A DNA stretch of 6,166 nt from Pseudomonadota bacterium (GTDB taxonomy: Bacteria > Pseudomonadota > Gammaproteobacteria > Woeseiales > Woeseiaceae), in assembly GCA_027295475.1 (NCBI GenBank), contig JAPUKV010000214.1:1-6166 (forward strand), read 5' to 3'. The notes below the pieces were generated by a model. The model was not told the DNA's origin and did no database searches. It was given only the letters and a program-made list of their open reading frames with translations. This document shows, piece by piece, positions 1 to 6,166 of this stretch (position 1 is its first letter; the number at the start of each line of letters is the position of its first letter). The translations under genes and the position numbers were made by a program.

Positions 1-596
1 CTTTCCATCAACTCGGTCGGAATTGCCCCGCAGTTGACGGGGACGAACGGCCCGTCTTTCCGGGGGCCGCTCTCGTGAATAAGCCGGGCCACGAGCTCCT
101 TGCCGGTGCCGGATTCTCCTGAAATGTGGACGGGAGCCTGGCTGCGTGCCACTTTGGCCACCATCTCGCGCAACTGCTGCATGGTCGGGGAATCGCCCAG
201 GAGGCGCGATCCGGCATCCGAGCTCGCTTCTCCAAGCTTCAGTGCACTCCGCACAATGTTCCTGAGATTCTGCAGGTCCAGCGGCTTCGAAATGAAATCG
301 AAGGCGCCGAGCTTCAGGGCCTGCACAGCCGTCTCGATGTTGCCGTGTGCCGTAATAACGGCAACTGGCACGCCGCTTGCGTTGGTCTGCATCCATTCGA
401 CGAGTTCGAGGCCGTTACCGTCTGGTAGCCGCATATCCGTCAGGCAGAGATCAAACTTGTGTTTCGTGAACTTCTCTTTGGCTGACCTGACGTCGGTAGC
501 CGTCTCGGTATCGATGTCCATGCGGTCCAGAGTGAGATTCAGGAGCTCACAAATGTCCGGCTCATCATCAATTACGAGTGCTAGAGGTCTGGTCAT
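1..596 (-). CDS. pilR: PilR-like sigma-54-dependent response regulator, N-terminal part (runs off left edge)
   Basis: NtrC-family response regulator; 198 full codons are visible, of about 450 usual for PilR. Seen: a receiver domain at residues 1-120 with the acidic pair D10-D11, phosphoacceptor D54 in LTDMRLP, the T82 switch residue and K104 in the SKPLD motif. A short linker leads to the start of an AAA+ domain, with LLGDSP at 132-137 and the Walker A motif GESGTGKE at 160-167. The GAFTGA loop, Walker B and the HTH lie beyond the edge. Start: the ATG (596-594) overlaps the kinase stop as ATGA, implying translational coupling; no strong Shine-Dalgarno is visible. Known for the family: phosphorylated PilR activates sigma-54 transcription of the major pilin gene. 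The PilR name, rather than a generic NtrC-like name, rests on the paired six-segment kinase and the neighbouring sucCD, so it is an inference. The family call itself is secure. Confidence 0.88.
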   Translation of the reverse strand, partial: MTRPLALVIDDEPDICELLNLTLDRMDIDTETATDVRSAKEKFTKHKFDLCLTDMRLPDGNGLELVEWMQTNASGVPVAVITAHGNIETAVQALKLGAFDFISKPLDLQNLRNIVRSALKLGEASSDAGSRLLGDSPTMQQLREMVAKVARSQAPVHISGESGTGKELVARLIHESGPRKDGPFVPVNCGAIPTELME

Positions 597-2269
597 GAAC
601 TATCCAGCGATTCCCAACGATCGGGATCGGCAAATACTATCCTGAATATGCTGCCGCCGTGTACTCTGCCCTGGTACACAAGCGTCGCCCGATTAAGCTC
701 GCACAATTCCCGCGATATGTAGAGGCCAAGCCCGGTACCGCCACTTCGGTCGGTATAAAATGGTTCGAAGATCTTATCGACATTTGTGGGGTCAACACCG
801 TGACCCTGGTCAAGAACTTCGAGATAGGGCCGACCGCTGCGCTGCATGCGCCCGGCCTGCAATTCGACCAGGATGCCGTCCGTTTTGCTGGCGTATTTGA
901 CTGCGTTATCGCAAAGATTCCAGAGCACCTGGCGCAAGTGGCTCGGGTCCATCCTCACTTCGAGGTTTTCTGCGACTTTGGCGACGGCGAACTCACCAGC
1001 CTGCAGTTCCTGCGTTCGCATGAATTCCTGAGCGAAATCGCCAAGCCAGGACTCGAGCTGAAATCGCTCCGGGCGGCTCGATTCCCGCCGCGACAGTTGC
1101 AACACATTATCTATGATACGACTGACATGCTCGGCGTGTGTCTGGATTATCTCGGTCAGGCGTTTTTCGTCATCTGTCAGCGCATCGGACTCGGCCAGCA
1201 GCTGTCCGGCGTGGCTCATCGCCCCGACCGGATTGCGGATTTCGTGCGCGATGCTCGCGCTCAACCGGCCCAGCGAGGCAAGCTTTGACTGCTGGACGCG
1301 CGCATTCATGATGCTGGCGTCTTCCAGGAAAATCAGGATCGGTCCAAACCGTTCGTCGCTTTTATCGAGCGGTGCGATATGGGCAGTAAGCCTTGCGCTG
1401 TCATCGGCCGCGTTCATCGTGAATTCGGTATGTGACTTGCGGGAATGATCACTTCGCCAGTCGGTGACGTACGCCGCGAGGTCCTCGGATGCTTTGTGCA
1501 AAGGCATACCGTGACAGTGCTCCGGCGCACCGAGGAGCTGGGCCGCCGATGCGTTGATCAGACGGATGTCGTTGTCGGCATCGACGACGACAATGCTCTC
1601 ACGAAGATGCTGGACGATGTACTCGTTCAGTTCGGAAAGGTTGGCGAGATCGACGCCGCGCTGCCGGGCGAGTGCCTCACTCATCTGGATCCGCCGGGCG
1701 AGCGGGCGTACCGCCGTGGCTATGGCGAAAATGATCGCCCCGAGAATACCGGCGGCCGGGAAGTTCCCTGTATCGCTGACGCCGGCCAGCTGTGAGAAAA
1801 ACTGCTCGCCGAGCACTGCCAGTGCCGCGAGTGCCGCGAATATCACCGGCGCCTGCAGCGGCAATACCAGGCTGCCGGCACCGAGAAAGACGACCAGCAG
1901 CCCCCCGAGGCCGCTGGTGATGCCGCCGCTTGCATGCATCAGGACCACGATCGCGACAATATCGACCGTTATCTGCGCCAATGCCTGCAGTCCTGCTGAG
2001 ACCCACCGCTGCCGTATCGCCAGTCCTGAAACTACGGAAAAAACGAGATAACCGGCTGCCGTCGCAGAGAAAAGTGCCGGGTACCGGTCACCGAAAAGTC
2101 GCGGGTCACCGCCGGCAAAAAACACGCCGAGCAGCATAACGGCGACCAGCAGGCGAGAAACGTTCAGGGTGCTGAGAATCCGCCAGGTCAGGTCCGGTTC
2201 TTCGGCAGGACGCAGCTCACGGCTTACCCACGCAGCTGTTCCCTTCTTTGCCGTAACTTCTTGTTCCAT
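593..2269 (-). CDS. pilS: PilS-like membrane sensor histidine kinase
   Basis: Complete 558-residue sensor kinase of the inner membrane, partner of the response regulator it overlaps by 4 bp. Seen: a hydrophilic N-terminus, then about six hydrophobic segments (near 37-53, 66-84, 93-112, 119-138, 139-157 and 171-189) as in PilS; a PAS-like region at about 211-320 (LNEYIVQHLRESIVVVD); HisKA with phospho-acceptor H342 in SIAHEIRNP; and HATPase_c with N-box NLCDNAVKYA (451-460), G1 DQGHG (487-491), F-box FEPFYT (501-506) and G2 GGTGLGL (510-516). All catalytic motifs are intact. Start: the frame stays open upstream to a TTG at 2374, which would add 35 residues, but that codon lies in the loop of a palindrome and the extra residues look non-conserved. 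The ATG at 2269 gives a normal PilS length and is preferred, although its Shine-Dalgarno is poor. Known: PilS senses pilin in the membrane and phosphorylates PilR. Another six-segment NtrB-like kinase is the main alternative. Confidence 0.87.
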   Translation of the reverse strand: MEQEVTAKKGTAAWVSRELRPAEEPDLTWRILSTLNVSRLLVAVMLLGVFFAGGDPRLFGDRYPALFSATAAGYLVFSVVSGLAIRQRWVSAGLQALAQITVDIVAIVVLMHASGGITSGLGGLLVVFLGAGSLVLPLQAPVIFAALAALAVLGEQFFSQLAGVSDTGNFPAAGILGAIIFAIATAVRPLARRIQMSEALARQRGVDLANLSELNEYIVQHLRESIVVVDADNDIRLINASAAQLLGAPEHCHGMPLHKASEDLAAYVTDWRSDHSRKSHTEFTMNAADDSARLTAHIAPLDKSDERFGPILIFLEDASIMNARVQQSKLASLGRLSASIAHEIRNPVGAMSHAGQLLAESDALTDDEKRLTEIIQTHAEHVSRIIDNVLQLSRRESSRPERFQLESWLGDFAQEFMRTQELQAGEFAVAKVAENLEVRMDPSHLRQVLWNLCDNAVKYASKTDGILVELQAGRMQRSGRPYLEVLDQGHGVDPTNVDKIFEPFYTDRSGGTGLGLYISRELCELNRATLVYQGRVHGGSIFRIVFADPDRWESLDSS

Positions 2270-2305
2270 GAGGATTAATGAGCGCTCGTCTCGGTGAACG
2301 TGCCG

Positions 2306-2335
2306 ATTGTAGTGGAATCGTTGGGAAAATAGCGA
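2306..2335 (-). promoter_or_regulatory. candidate pilS promoter (weak)
   Basis: Reading the minus strand, TACAAT (2311-2306) matches five of six -10 consensus bases. It would place transcription start near 2299 and give a leader of about 30 nt to the preferred ATG. The -35 is poor: the best choice is TCGCTA at 2335-2330 with an 18-bp spacer, matching three of six. The position is sensible but the match is weak, so this is a suggestion only. Confidence 0.25.
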
Positions 2336-2357
2336 CGGACCGGGTTCAAAAATAGAA

Positions 2358-2398
2358 ATGGGGTCGAACCGCAAGGTCGCTTAGCGGTTCGACCCCAT
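2358..2398. repeat. perfect 15-bp inverted repeat (REP-like palindrome)
   Basis: The left arm ATGGGGTCGAACCGC (2358-2372) and right arm GCGGTTCGACCCCAT (2384-2398) are exact reverse complements around an 11-nt loop, which can itself pair as AAG-GTCG-CTT. On the minus strand the hairpin is followed by a T-rich stretch (ATTTCTATTTTT), like an intrinsic terminator. However, it lies between divergent operons with no upstream minus-strand gene in view to terminate. A dispersed REP-type element, such as those mobilised by IS200-like REP transposases whose arms often carry GGGGTC/GACCCC, fits at least as well. A protein operator is a third option. The symmetry is certain; the function is not. Confidence 0.75.
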
Positions 2399-2482
2399 GT
2401 CCTGATCCATTGTTTCTAAATCGATAACGGTTCTCTCGGAGCGTCTCCCAAAGACAGGGTTCGTCCCCTTTGATTATGGTTT

Positions 2483-2511
2483 TTGCGTCTGTGAGCGCTT
2501 TGCTACAGAAT
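2483..2511 (+). promoter_or_regulatory. candidate sucC promoter (weak)
   Basis: TTGCGT (2483-2488) and CAGAAT (2506-2511) are separated by exactly 17 bp and keep the TTG of the -35 and four of six -10 bases. Initiation would fall near 2518, giving a leader of about 70 nt before sucC. The palindromic AGCGCT (2494-2499) sits in the spacer. Other weak combinations exist in this stretch, so the assignment is tentative. Confidence 0.3.
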
Positions 2512-2512
2512 A

Positions 2513-2562
2513 CGGCGGATTTTCCGCCGGTTCGCCGACCGGCGGCAGGCACGGATCGGCGG
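2513..2562 (+). promoter_or_regulatory. mutually exclusive GC-rich hairpins in the sucC leader
   Basis: Two stems share one strand. Hairpin A pairs CGGCGGA (2513-2519) with TCCGCCG (2523-2529) around a TTT loop. Hairpin B pairs CCGCCGGT (2524-2531) with ACCGGCGG (2538-2545) around a 6-nt loop. A further CGGCGG (2557-2562) could also compete for CCGCCG. Such an arrangement can form an RNA switch or a DNA operator, but GC-rich DNA makes short pairings common. If transcription starts near 2518, as the candidate promoter suggests, the left arm of hairpin A would be largely missing from the RNA. Base pairing is seen directly; a regulatory role is inference. Confidence 0.35.
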
Positions 2563-2567
2563 CCCTG

Positions 2568-2574
2568 AAGGAAG
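2568..2574 (+). promoter_or_regulatory. sucC ribosome-binding site, long spacing
   Basis: AAGGAAG is the only clear purine-rich Shine-Dalgarno-like run before sucC. It ends 13 nt before the ATG, longer than the usual 5-9 nt. The spacer is A-rich and unstructured, which may help ribosome access. Conservation of MNLHEYQ at the protein N-terminus supports the ATG at 2588 regardless. Confidence 0.45.
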
Positions 2575-2587
2575 ACGAACAAGAACA

Positions 2588-3748
2588 ATGAATCTCCACG
2601 AATATCAATCAAAGGAATTGTTTGCCGAATATGGTGTTCCGGTACCGAAGGGATATCCGGCGAGGTCACCGCAGGAAGCGGAGGACGCGGCCCGCAAACT
2701 CGGTGGCGATCTTTGGGTCGTCAAAGCTCAGGTGCATGCCGGTGGGCGGGGCAAAGCGGGCGGCGTGAAGCTGTGCCGGTCGATCGAAGAGGTCGGGCAG
2801 CACGCCGGAGATATGCTCGGCCGGCAACTCGTTACGCACCAGTCGGGCCCGGAAGGCCTGCCGGTGAACGTCGTTTATGTCGAGGAAGGTTCGGACATTG
2901 CCCGCGAGCTTTATCTCAGCATGCTGATAGATCGCGAACTGAGCCAGGTGTCCTTCATTGCTTCTGCGGCCGGCGGGATGGACATCGAGCAAGTGGCGGC
3001 CGATACGCCCGAACAAATATTCACGGTCGCCATCGATCCGGATGCCGGTGTTCAGGATTCCCAGACTGCAGAGTTATCTACCGGTCTCGGCCTCAAAGGT
3101 AAGCAAAGCGAACAGTTTGCGGATCTGATTGTTCGCTTGTACAAGCTCTTTGTCGAATGCGACGCGAGTCTGGTGGAAGTCAATCCGTTAATTGTTACCA
3201 AGAGCGGCGATGTCATTGCTCTGGACGCCAAAATCAACATCGAGGGAAATGCATTGTTCAGGCAGGAGCGCCTCGTCAAACTTCGCGATACATCTCAGGA
3301 AGACGAACACGAGCGCGAGGCGGCCGAACACGATCTGAATTATGTGTCACTGGACGGGGATATCGCCTGCATGGTTAATGGCGCCGGGCTCGCGATGGCA
3401 ACAATGGACCTCATCAAGCTTCACGGCGGTGAACCAGCGAACTTTCTTGATGTCGGCGGTGGTGCCACGAGCGAGCGGGTTGCCGAGGCATTCAAAATCA
3501 TACTCTCCAATGACAAAGTTGCGGCAATCCTCGTCAATATTTTTGGTGGCATTGTACGCTGCGACCTGATCGCCGAAGGAATCATCGTCGCGGTCAGAGA
3601 TGTTGGTATCAGCGTTCCCGTCGTGGTCCGTCTCGAGGGCACGAATGTCATAAGAGGACGCCAGTTGTTGGCAGCCAGCGGCCTGGACATCATTACCGCC
3701 GATGATCTTACGGATGCGGCACAAAAAGTTGTCGCTGCAACTGCGTGA
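2588..3748 (+). CDS. sucC: succinyl-CoA synthetase, beta subunit (ADP-forming)
   Basis: Nucleotide-binding subunit of the cytoplasmic TCA-cycle enzyme that converts succinyl-CoA, ADP and phosphate to succinate, ATP and CoA; it pairs with SucD. At 386 residues it is nearly the length of E. coli SucC (388), and from memory the two align almost without gaps. Seen: the MNLHEYQ N-terminus; an ATP-grasp domain with K46 in [16 protein letters not shown] (GRG at 53-55); N199 in EVNP and D213 in ALDAK as Mg-nucleotide ligands; and a C-terminal CoA-ligase domain from about 245 with N264 in [21 protein letters not shown] (280-293) and the substrate loop GGIVRCDL (320-327). All the expected catalytic and ligand residues are present. 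It is first in a probable operon, 13 bp ahead of sucD and divergent from pilS. Nothing suggests truncation or transfer. Confidence 0.98.
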   Translation: MNLHEYQSKELFAEYGVPVPKGYPARSPQEAEDAARKLGGDLWVVKAQVHAGGRGKAGGVKLCRSIEEVGQHAGDMLGRQLVTHQSGPEGLPVNVVYVEEGSDIARELYLSMLIDRELSQVSFIASAAGGMDIEQVAADTPEQIFTVAIDPDAGVQDSQTAELSTGLGLKGKQSEQFADLIVRLYKLFVECDASLVEVNPLIVTKSGDVIALDAKINIEGNALFRQERLVKLRDTSQEDEHEREAAEHDLNYVSLDGDIACMVNGAGLAMATMDLIKLHGGEPANFLDVGGGATSERVAEAFKIILSNDKVAAILVNIFGGIVRCDLIAEGIIVAVRDVGISVPVVVRLEGTNVIRGRQLLAASGLDIITADDLTDAAQKVVAATA

Positions 3749-3761
3749 GAAAGCAAACAAA

Positions 3762-4634
3762 ATGAGCATACTCGTCGATAAGGAAACCCAGGTTATCTGT
3801 CAAGGCATCACGGGCAATCAGGGTTCATTTCACACTGAACAATGCATGGAGTACGGGACCAAGGTGGTCGCCGGTGTTACGCCGGGGCGCGGCGGGCAGG
3901 AGCATCTCGGCGTGCCGGTATTCAACACAATGAAGGAAGCAGTTGCCGACACTGGCGCCGAGGTCAGCATGATCTACGTGCCGGCTCCGTTTGCTGCGGG
4001 CGCGATCATCGAGGCTGCCGAAGCCGGCCTGAAGTTGATTGTCTGTATTACCGAGGGCATTCCGGTCCTCGACATGGTGCAGGTGAAATCGGCTCTAAAG
4101 GGAAGCGAAAGCCGTCTTATCGGCCCCAACTGTCCGGGCATCATTACACCGGAGGAATGCAAGATCGGTATCATGCCTGGTTTCATTCATAAGAAGGGCA
4201 AGGTCGGTGTCGTGTCCCGATCCGGCACATTGACGTATGAAGCGGTCTATCAGACGTCTCAGAATGGCCTGGGCCAAAGTACCTGCATCGGCATCGGGGG
4301 CGATCCAGTTCGCGGCATGGATTTTCTAGACTGCCTGGCGCTGTTTCAGGCAGATCCCGAGACGGAAGGCGTGATCATGGTGGGTGAGATCGGCGGTACG
4401 GACGAGGAAGCGGCCGCCGAATACATAAAATCGGAATTCAGCAAGCCCGTTGTTGCGTATATTGCCGGCGTGACGGCGCCGCCGGGCAAACGGATGGGAC
4501 ATGCAGGCGCAATCATTGCGGGCGGCAAGGGTTCGGCCGAGGACAAGTTCAAGGCACTCGATGCAGCAGGCGCCACCACAGTCCGGTCGCCGGCCGAGCT
4601 TGGCAGTACAATGATGGAATTACTTGGCAACTGA
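3762..4634 (+). CDS. sucD: succinyl-CoA synthetase, alpha subunit
   Basis: CoA-binding, phosphohistidine-bearing subunit that completes the SucCD enzyme. At 290 residues it matches the E. coli length (289). Seen: a Rossmann CoA-binding domain with GITGNQGSF (15-23) and VTPGRGG (39-45); YVPAPF (72-77); ITEGIP (96-101); GPNCPGI (121-127); [10 protein letters not shown] (152-161); GIGGDP (177-182); GEIGG (208-212) with the glutamate that stabilises the phosphohistidine; and the active-site H247 in [10 protein letters not shown]. The position usually held by lysine in VTPGKGG is arginine (R43), a conservative change. Start: the frame is open upstream to an ATG at 3702 inside sucC, but MSILVDK at 3762 matches the conserved N-terminus and is clear of the sucC stop. 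The Shine-Dalgarno is weak (GAGAAAG, 3747-3753), so coupling to sucC translation is likely. Confidence 0.98.
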   Translation: MSILVDKETQVICQGITGNQGSFHTEQCMEYGTKVVAGVTPGRGGQEHLGVPVFNTMKEAVADTGAEVSMIYVPAPFAAGAIIEAAEAGLKLIVCITEGIPVLDMVQVKSALKGSESRLIGPNCPGIITPEECKIGIMPGFIHKKGKVGVVSRSGTLTYEAVYQTSQNGLGQSTCIGIGGDPVRGMDFLDCLALFQADPETEGVIMVGEIGGTDEEAAAEYIKSEFSKPVVAYIAGVTAPPGKRMGHAGAIIAGGKGSAEDKFKALDAAGATTVRSPAELGSTMMELLGN

Positions 4635-4643
4635 CGGACGTGT

Positions 4644-4658
4644 GCAGCCCGAGGCTGC
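4644..4658 (+). terminator. short hairpin between sucD and nadE, possible attenuator
   Basis: GCAGCC (4644-4649) and GGCTGC (4653-4658) form a perfect 6-bp GC-rich stem with a CGA loop, 10 nt after the sucD stop. No run of T follows (TCGTATCTGCTC), so it is not a convincing intrinsic terminator. It could lower readthrough into nadE or stabilise the sucCD transcript 3' end. Confidence 0.25.
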
Positions 4659-4688
4659 TCGTATCTGCTCACATTGCCTGATAACGCA

Positions 4689-6166
4689 ATGAACAAATCC
4701 GTCTATATCGCATTGGCCCAGCTCAATCTTTTCGTCGGCGATGTCACCGGTAATACCAAAAAGATTCTGGACTATGTAACGCGCGCACGCGATGAGTTGC
4801 AGGCGGATCTCGTCGTCTTTCCAGAACTCGCCATCTGCGGATATCCGCCGGAGGACCTGTTGTTTCATGCCGGCCTGCTCCGCCGTGTCGATGCGGCACT
4901 CGACGAAATTTGCAGGTCTGTCAAGGGAACCGCAATTCTCGTTGGCTTCCCGGAATATTCAAACGATAAGATATATAACGCCTGTGCGGTCTTTCAGGAC
5001 GGCAAGATACTTGCGCGCTACAGAAAGCACCTGCTGCCGAATTACCGGGTATTTGACGAAGAGCGGTACTTTACGGCCGGCAAAGATGCCGCTGTTTTTT
5101 CGCTGAATGGTGTTCGTATCGGCCTCAATATTTGTGAAGATGTCTGGCGGCCGGCTCCCGCCGCTGCTGCCAAGGCGGCCGGTGCGGAATTTATCATCGC
5201 CATCAATGGATCACCCTACGAACTGGAGTCTCGGTCGAAACGTGAAGATGTGGTACGTCAGCGTGTGCAGGAGACCAGGCTACCGGTCATGTATTTGAAT
5301 ATGGTTGGCGGGCAGGACGAACTCGTCTTTGATGGTGGATCTTTTGTCATGGATGCAGATGGTGAGATCGCGTTTCGAGCAAAGCCCTTCGAGGAAGGGC
5401 TGCACCGAGTCGTGATGAAAGCGACCCCAGCGGGTGTAGTTCCCGAACCGGGCAACGTTGAACCCCGGATGTCTACAGAACAGAGCGTATATAAAGCGCT
5501 GGTGACCGGCACTCGGGATTACATCGAGAAAAACGGTTTCCCGGGGGTCATTCTCGGCCTGTCCGGAGGCGTCGATTCGGCGTTGATCCTGGCGATCGCA
5601 TGCGATGCCATCGGCCCGGAGCGGGTAAGCACGGTCATGATGCCCTTTCGTTTTACATCGACGATGAGCCAGGAGGATGCGGCGGCTGAGGCTGCCGCAT
5701 TCGGTGTGCAATACAATGTCATTCCCATTGAACCGATGTATGAGGCGACGGTAAAGCAACTTGCAAAAGTCTTCGAGGGCGCCAAGCAAGATGCGACCGA
5801 GGAAAATATTCAGGCCCGGTGCCGGGGCATGTTGCTGATGGCAATATCGAACAAAACCGGCATGATGTTACTGACGACAGGTAACAAGAGCGAAATGGCT
5901 GTCGGCTACGCGACCCTGTACGGTGACATGGCCGGTGGTTTCGCGCCGATCAAAGATTGCAGCAAGTCTCTTGTGTATCGACTCGCGAGGTACCGGAATA
6001 CGGTCAGTCAGGTTATTCCGGAACGAGTCATAACAAGACCGCCATCGGCGGAGTTGAAAGCAAACCAGAAGGATAGTGATTCATTGCCCGCGTATGATGT
6101 TCTTGATCCGATTCTGGAGGCTTTCATTGAAAAGGACCTGTCGGTCGATGAAATCACGGAACTCGG
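4689..6166 (+). CDS. nadE: glutamine-dependent NAD+ synthetase, 3' end missing (runs off right edge)
   Basis: Cytoplasmic enzyme for the last step of NAD+ synthesis: deamido-NAD+ (NaAD), ATP and glutamine give NAD+. The 492 codons visible lack roughly the last 50 of a usual length near 540. Seen: an N-terminal nitrilase-type glutaminase domain (1 to about 255) with catalytic triad E46 ([14 protein letters not shown]), K113 (YRKHLLPNY) and C149 (NICEDVW); then a synthetase domain with the ATP-pyrophosphatase P-loop SGGVDS (292-297), EENIQAR (371-377), [28 protein letters not shown] (396-423) and [10 protein letters not shown] (428-437). The fused glutaminase marks the glutamine-using form, not the short ammonia-only NadE. 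Start: the ATG begins a conserved N-terminus, but no Shine-Dalgarno precedes it; an in-frame TTG at 4674 is the only nearby alternative. It lies 54 bp after sucD on the same strand, so co-transcription is plausible but unproven. Confidence 0.96.
   Translation, partial: MNKSVYIALAQLNLFVGDVTGNTKKILDYVTRARDELQADLVVFPELAICGYPPEDLLFHAGLLRRVDAALDEICRSVKGTAILVGFPEYSNDKIYNACAVFQDGKILARYRKHLLPNYRVFDEERYFTAGKDAAVFSLNGVRIGLNICEDVWRPAPAAAAKAAGAEFIIAINGSPYELESRSKREDVVRQRVQETRLPVMYLNMVGGQDELVFDGGSFVMDADGEIAFRAKPFEEGLHRVVMKATPAGVVPEPGNVEPRMSTEQSVYKALVTGTRDYIEKNGFPGVILGLSGGVDSALILAIACDAIGPERVSTVMMPFRFTSTMSQEDAAAEAAAFGVQYNVIPIEPMYEATVKQLAKVFEGAKQDATEENIQARCRGMLLMAISNKTGMMLLTTGNKSEMAVGYATLYGDMAGGFAPIKDCSKSLVYRLARYRNTVSQVIPERVITRPPSAELKANQKDSDSLPAYDVLDPILEAFIEKDLSVDEITEL

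Larger units (their letters stand above)
2270..2587. other. divergent intergenic region between pilS and sucC
   Basis: These 318 bp separate two divergent operons and contain no convincing gene. From the pilS side they hold a weak minus-strand -10-like hexamer, a perfect 15-bp inverted repeat, about 85 bp without clear structure, a weak plus-strand promoter candidate and overlapping GC-rich hairpins leading to the sucC ribosome-binding site. The 8-mer TGAGCGCT, with a palindromic AGCGCT core, occurs on both sides (2279-2286 and 2492-2499). GGTTCGACCCC in the palindrome (2386-2396) recurs with one mismatch as GGTTCGTCCCC at 2458-2468. Confidence 0.8.

Noticed and set aside
100..2051. Several long plus-strand open frames (for example 100-645, 659-1288 and 1554-2051) opposite pilR and pilS
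   Set aside because: They lie antisense to well-supported genes, have no recognisable domains, and are the kind of shadow frames expected in GC-rich coding DNA.
2270..2374. A 35-residue N-terminal extension of the pilS-like kinase from a TTG at 2374
   Set aside because: The TTG falls in the loop of the palindrome and the extension would translate through its arm. The ATG at 2269 gives normal family length, with membrane segments starting about 35 residues in.
2358..2398. A tRNA or tRNA fragment, because GGTTCGACCCC resembles a T-arm
   Set aside because: The segment pairs as one long hairpin, cannot form a T-stem around TTCGACC, and has no D-arm, anticodon arm or acceptor stem nearby.
2489..2508. 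LexA or CRP site (CTGT...ACAG, with TGTGA at 2490)
   Set aside because: The CTGT and ACAG halves are 12 nt apart instead of the 8 needed for a LexA box, and the CRP-like right half (TGCTA for TCACA) does not match.
3702..3761. A longer SucD starting inside sucC
   Set aside because: The extra 20 residues are an out-of-frame reading of the sucC 3' end. The conserved SucD N-terminus begins at MSILVDK (3762).
1..6166. CRISPR array, insertion sequence, toxin-antitoxin, phage or defence genes
   Set aside because: No spaced direct repeats, transposase or defence-type proteins are visible. All coding space is taken by five conserved genes.

Overview
This window looks like chromosomal DNA from a gammaproteobacterium with moderately high GC (an impression by eye, not a count). 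The evidence is a PilS/PilR-type two-component pair, which typically controls type IV pili, next to sucCD, whose products align closely with the E. coli enzymes. I recall pilR-pilS-sucC-sucD neighbourhoods in Xanthomonadales and related groups. The genus cannot be fixed from this sequence.

Layout. On the minus strand lie the N-terminal 198 codons of a sigma-54-dependent response regulator (pilR-like, 1-596, running off the left edge) and, upstream of it, a complete membrane histidine kinase (pilS-like, 593-2269). The two overlap by an ATGA. A 318-bp divergent intergenic region follows (2270-2587). It holds a perfect 15-bp inverted repeat, weak candidate promoters in both directions and a set of GC-rich alternative hairpins just ahead of sucC. 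On the plus strand come sucC (2588-3748) and sucD (3762-4634), the two subunits of succinyl-CoA synthetase, separated by 13 bp. After a 54-bp gap with a short hairpin comes a glutamine-dependent NAD+ synthetase (nadE, 4689-6166), which runs off the right edge without its last few dozen codons.

How the genes work together. PilS/PilR form one signalling unit: the kinase phosphorylates the regulator, which activates sigma-54 promoters, classically that of pilA. SucC and SucD form one TCA-cycle enzyme. NadE makes NAD+, the cofactor used by the dehydrogenases upstream of succinyl-CoA. The sucCD-nadE co-orientation suggests one transcription unit, but this is not proven by the sequence. All five proteins keep the catalytic residues that can be seen, with no frameshift or internal stop.

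I found no undescribed system here; the coding content is conserved housekeeping and signalling genes. The points worth a second look are all non-coding: the 41-bp palindrome between the divergent operons and the mutually exclusive hairpins in the sucC leader.
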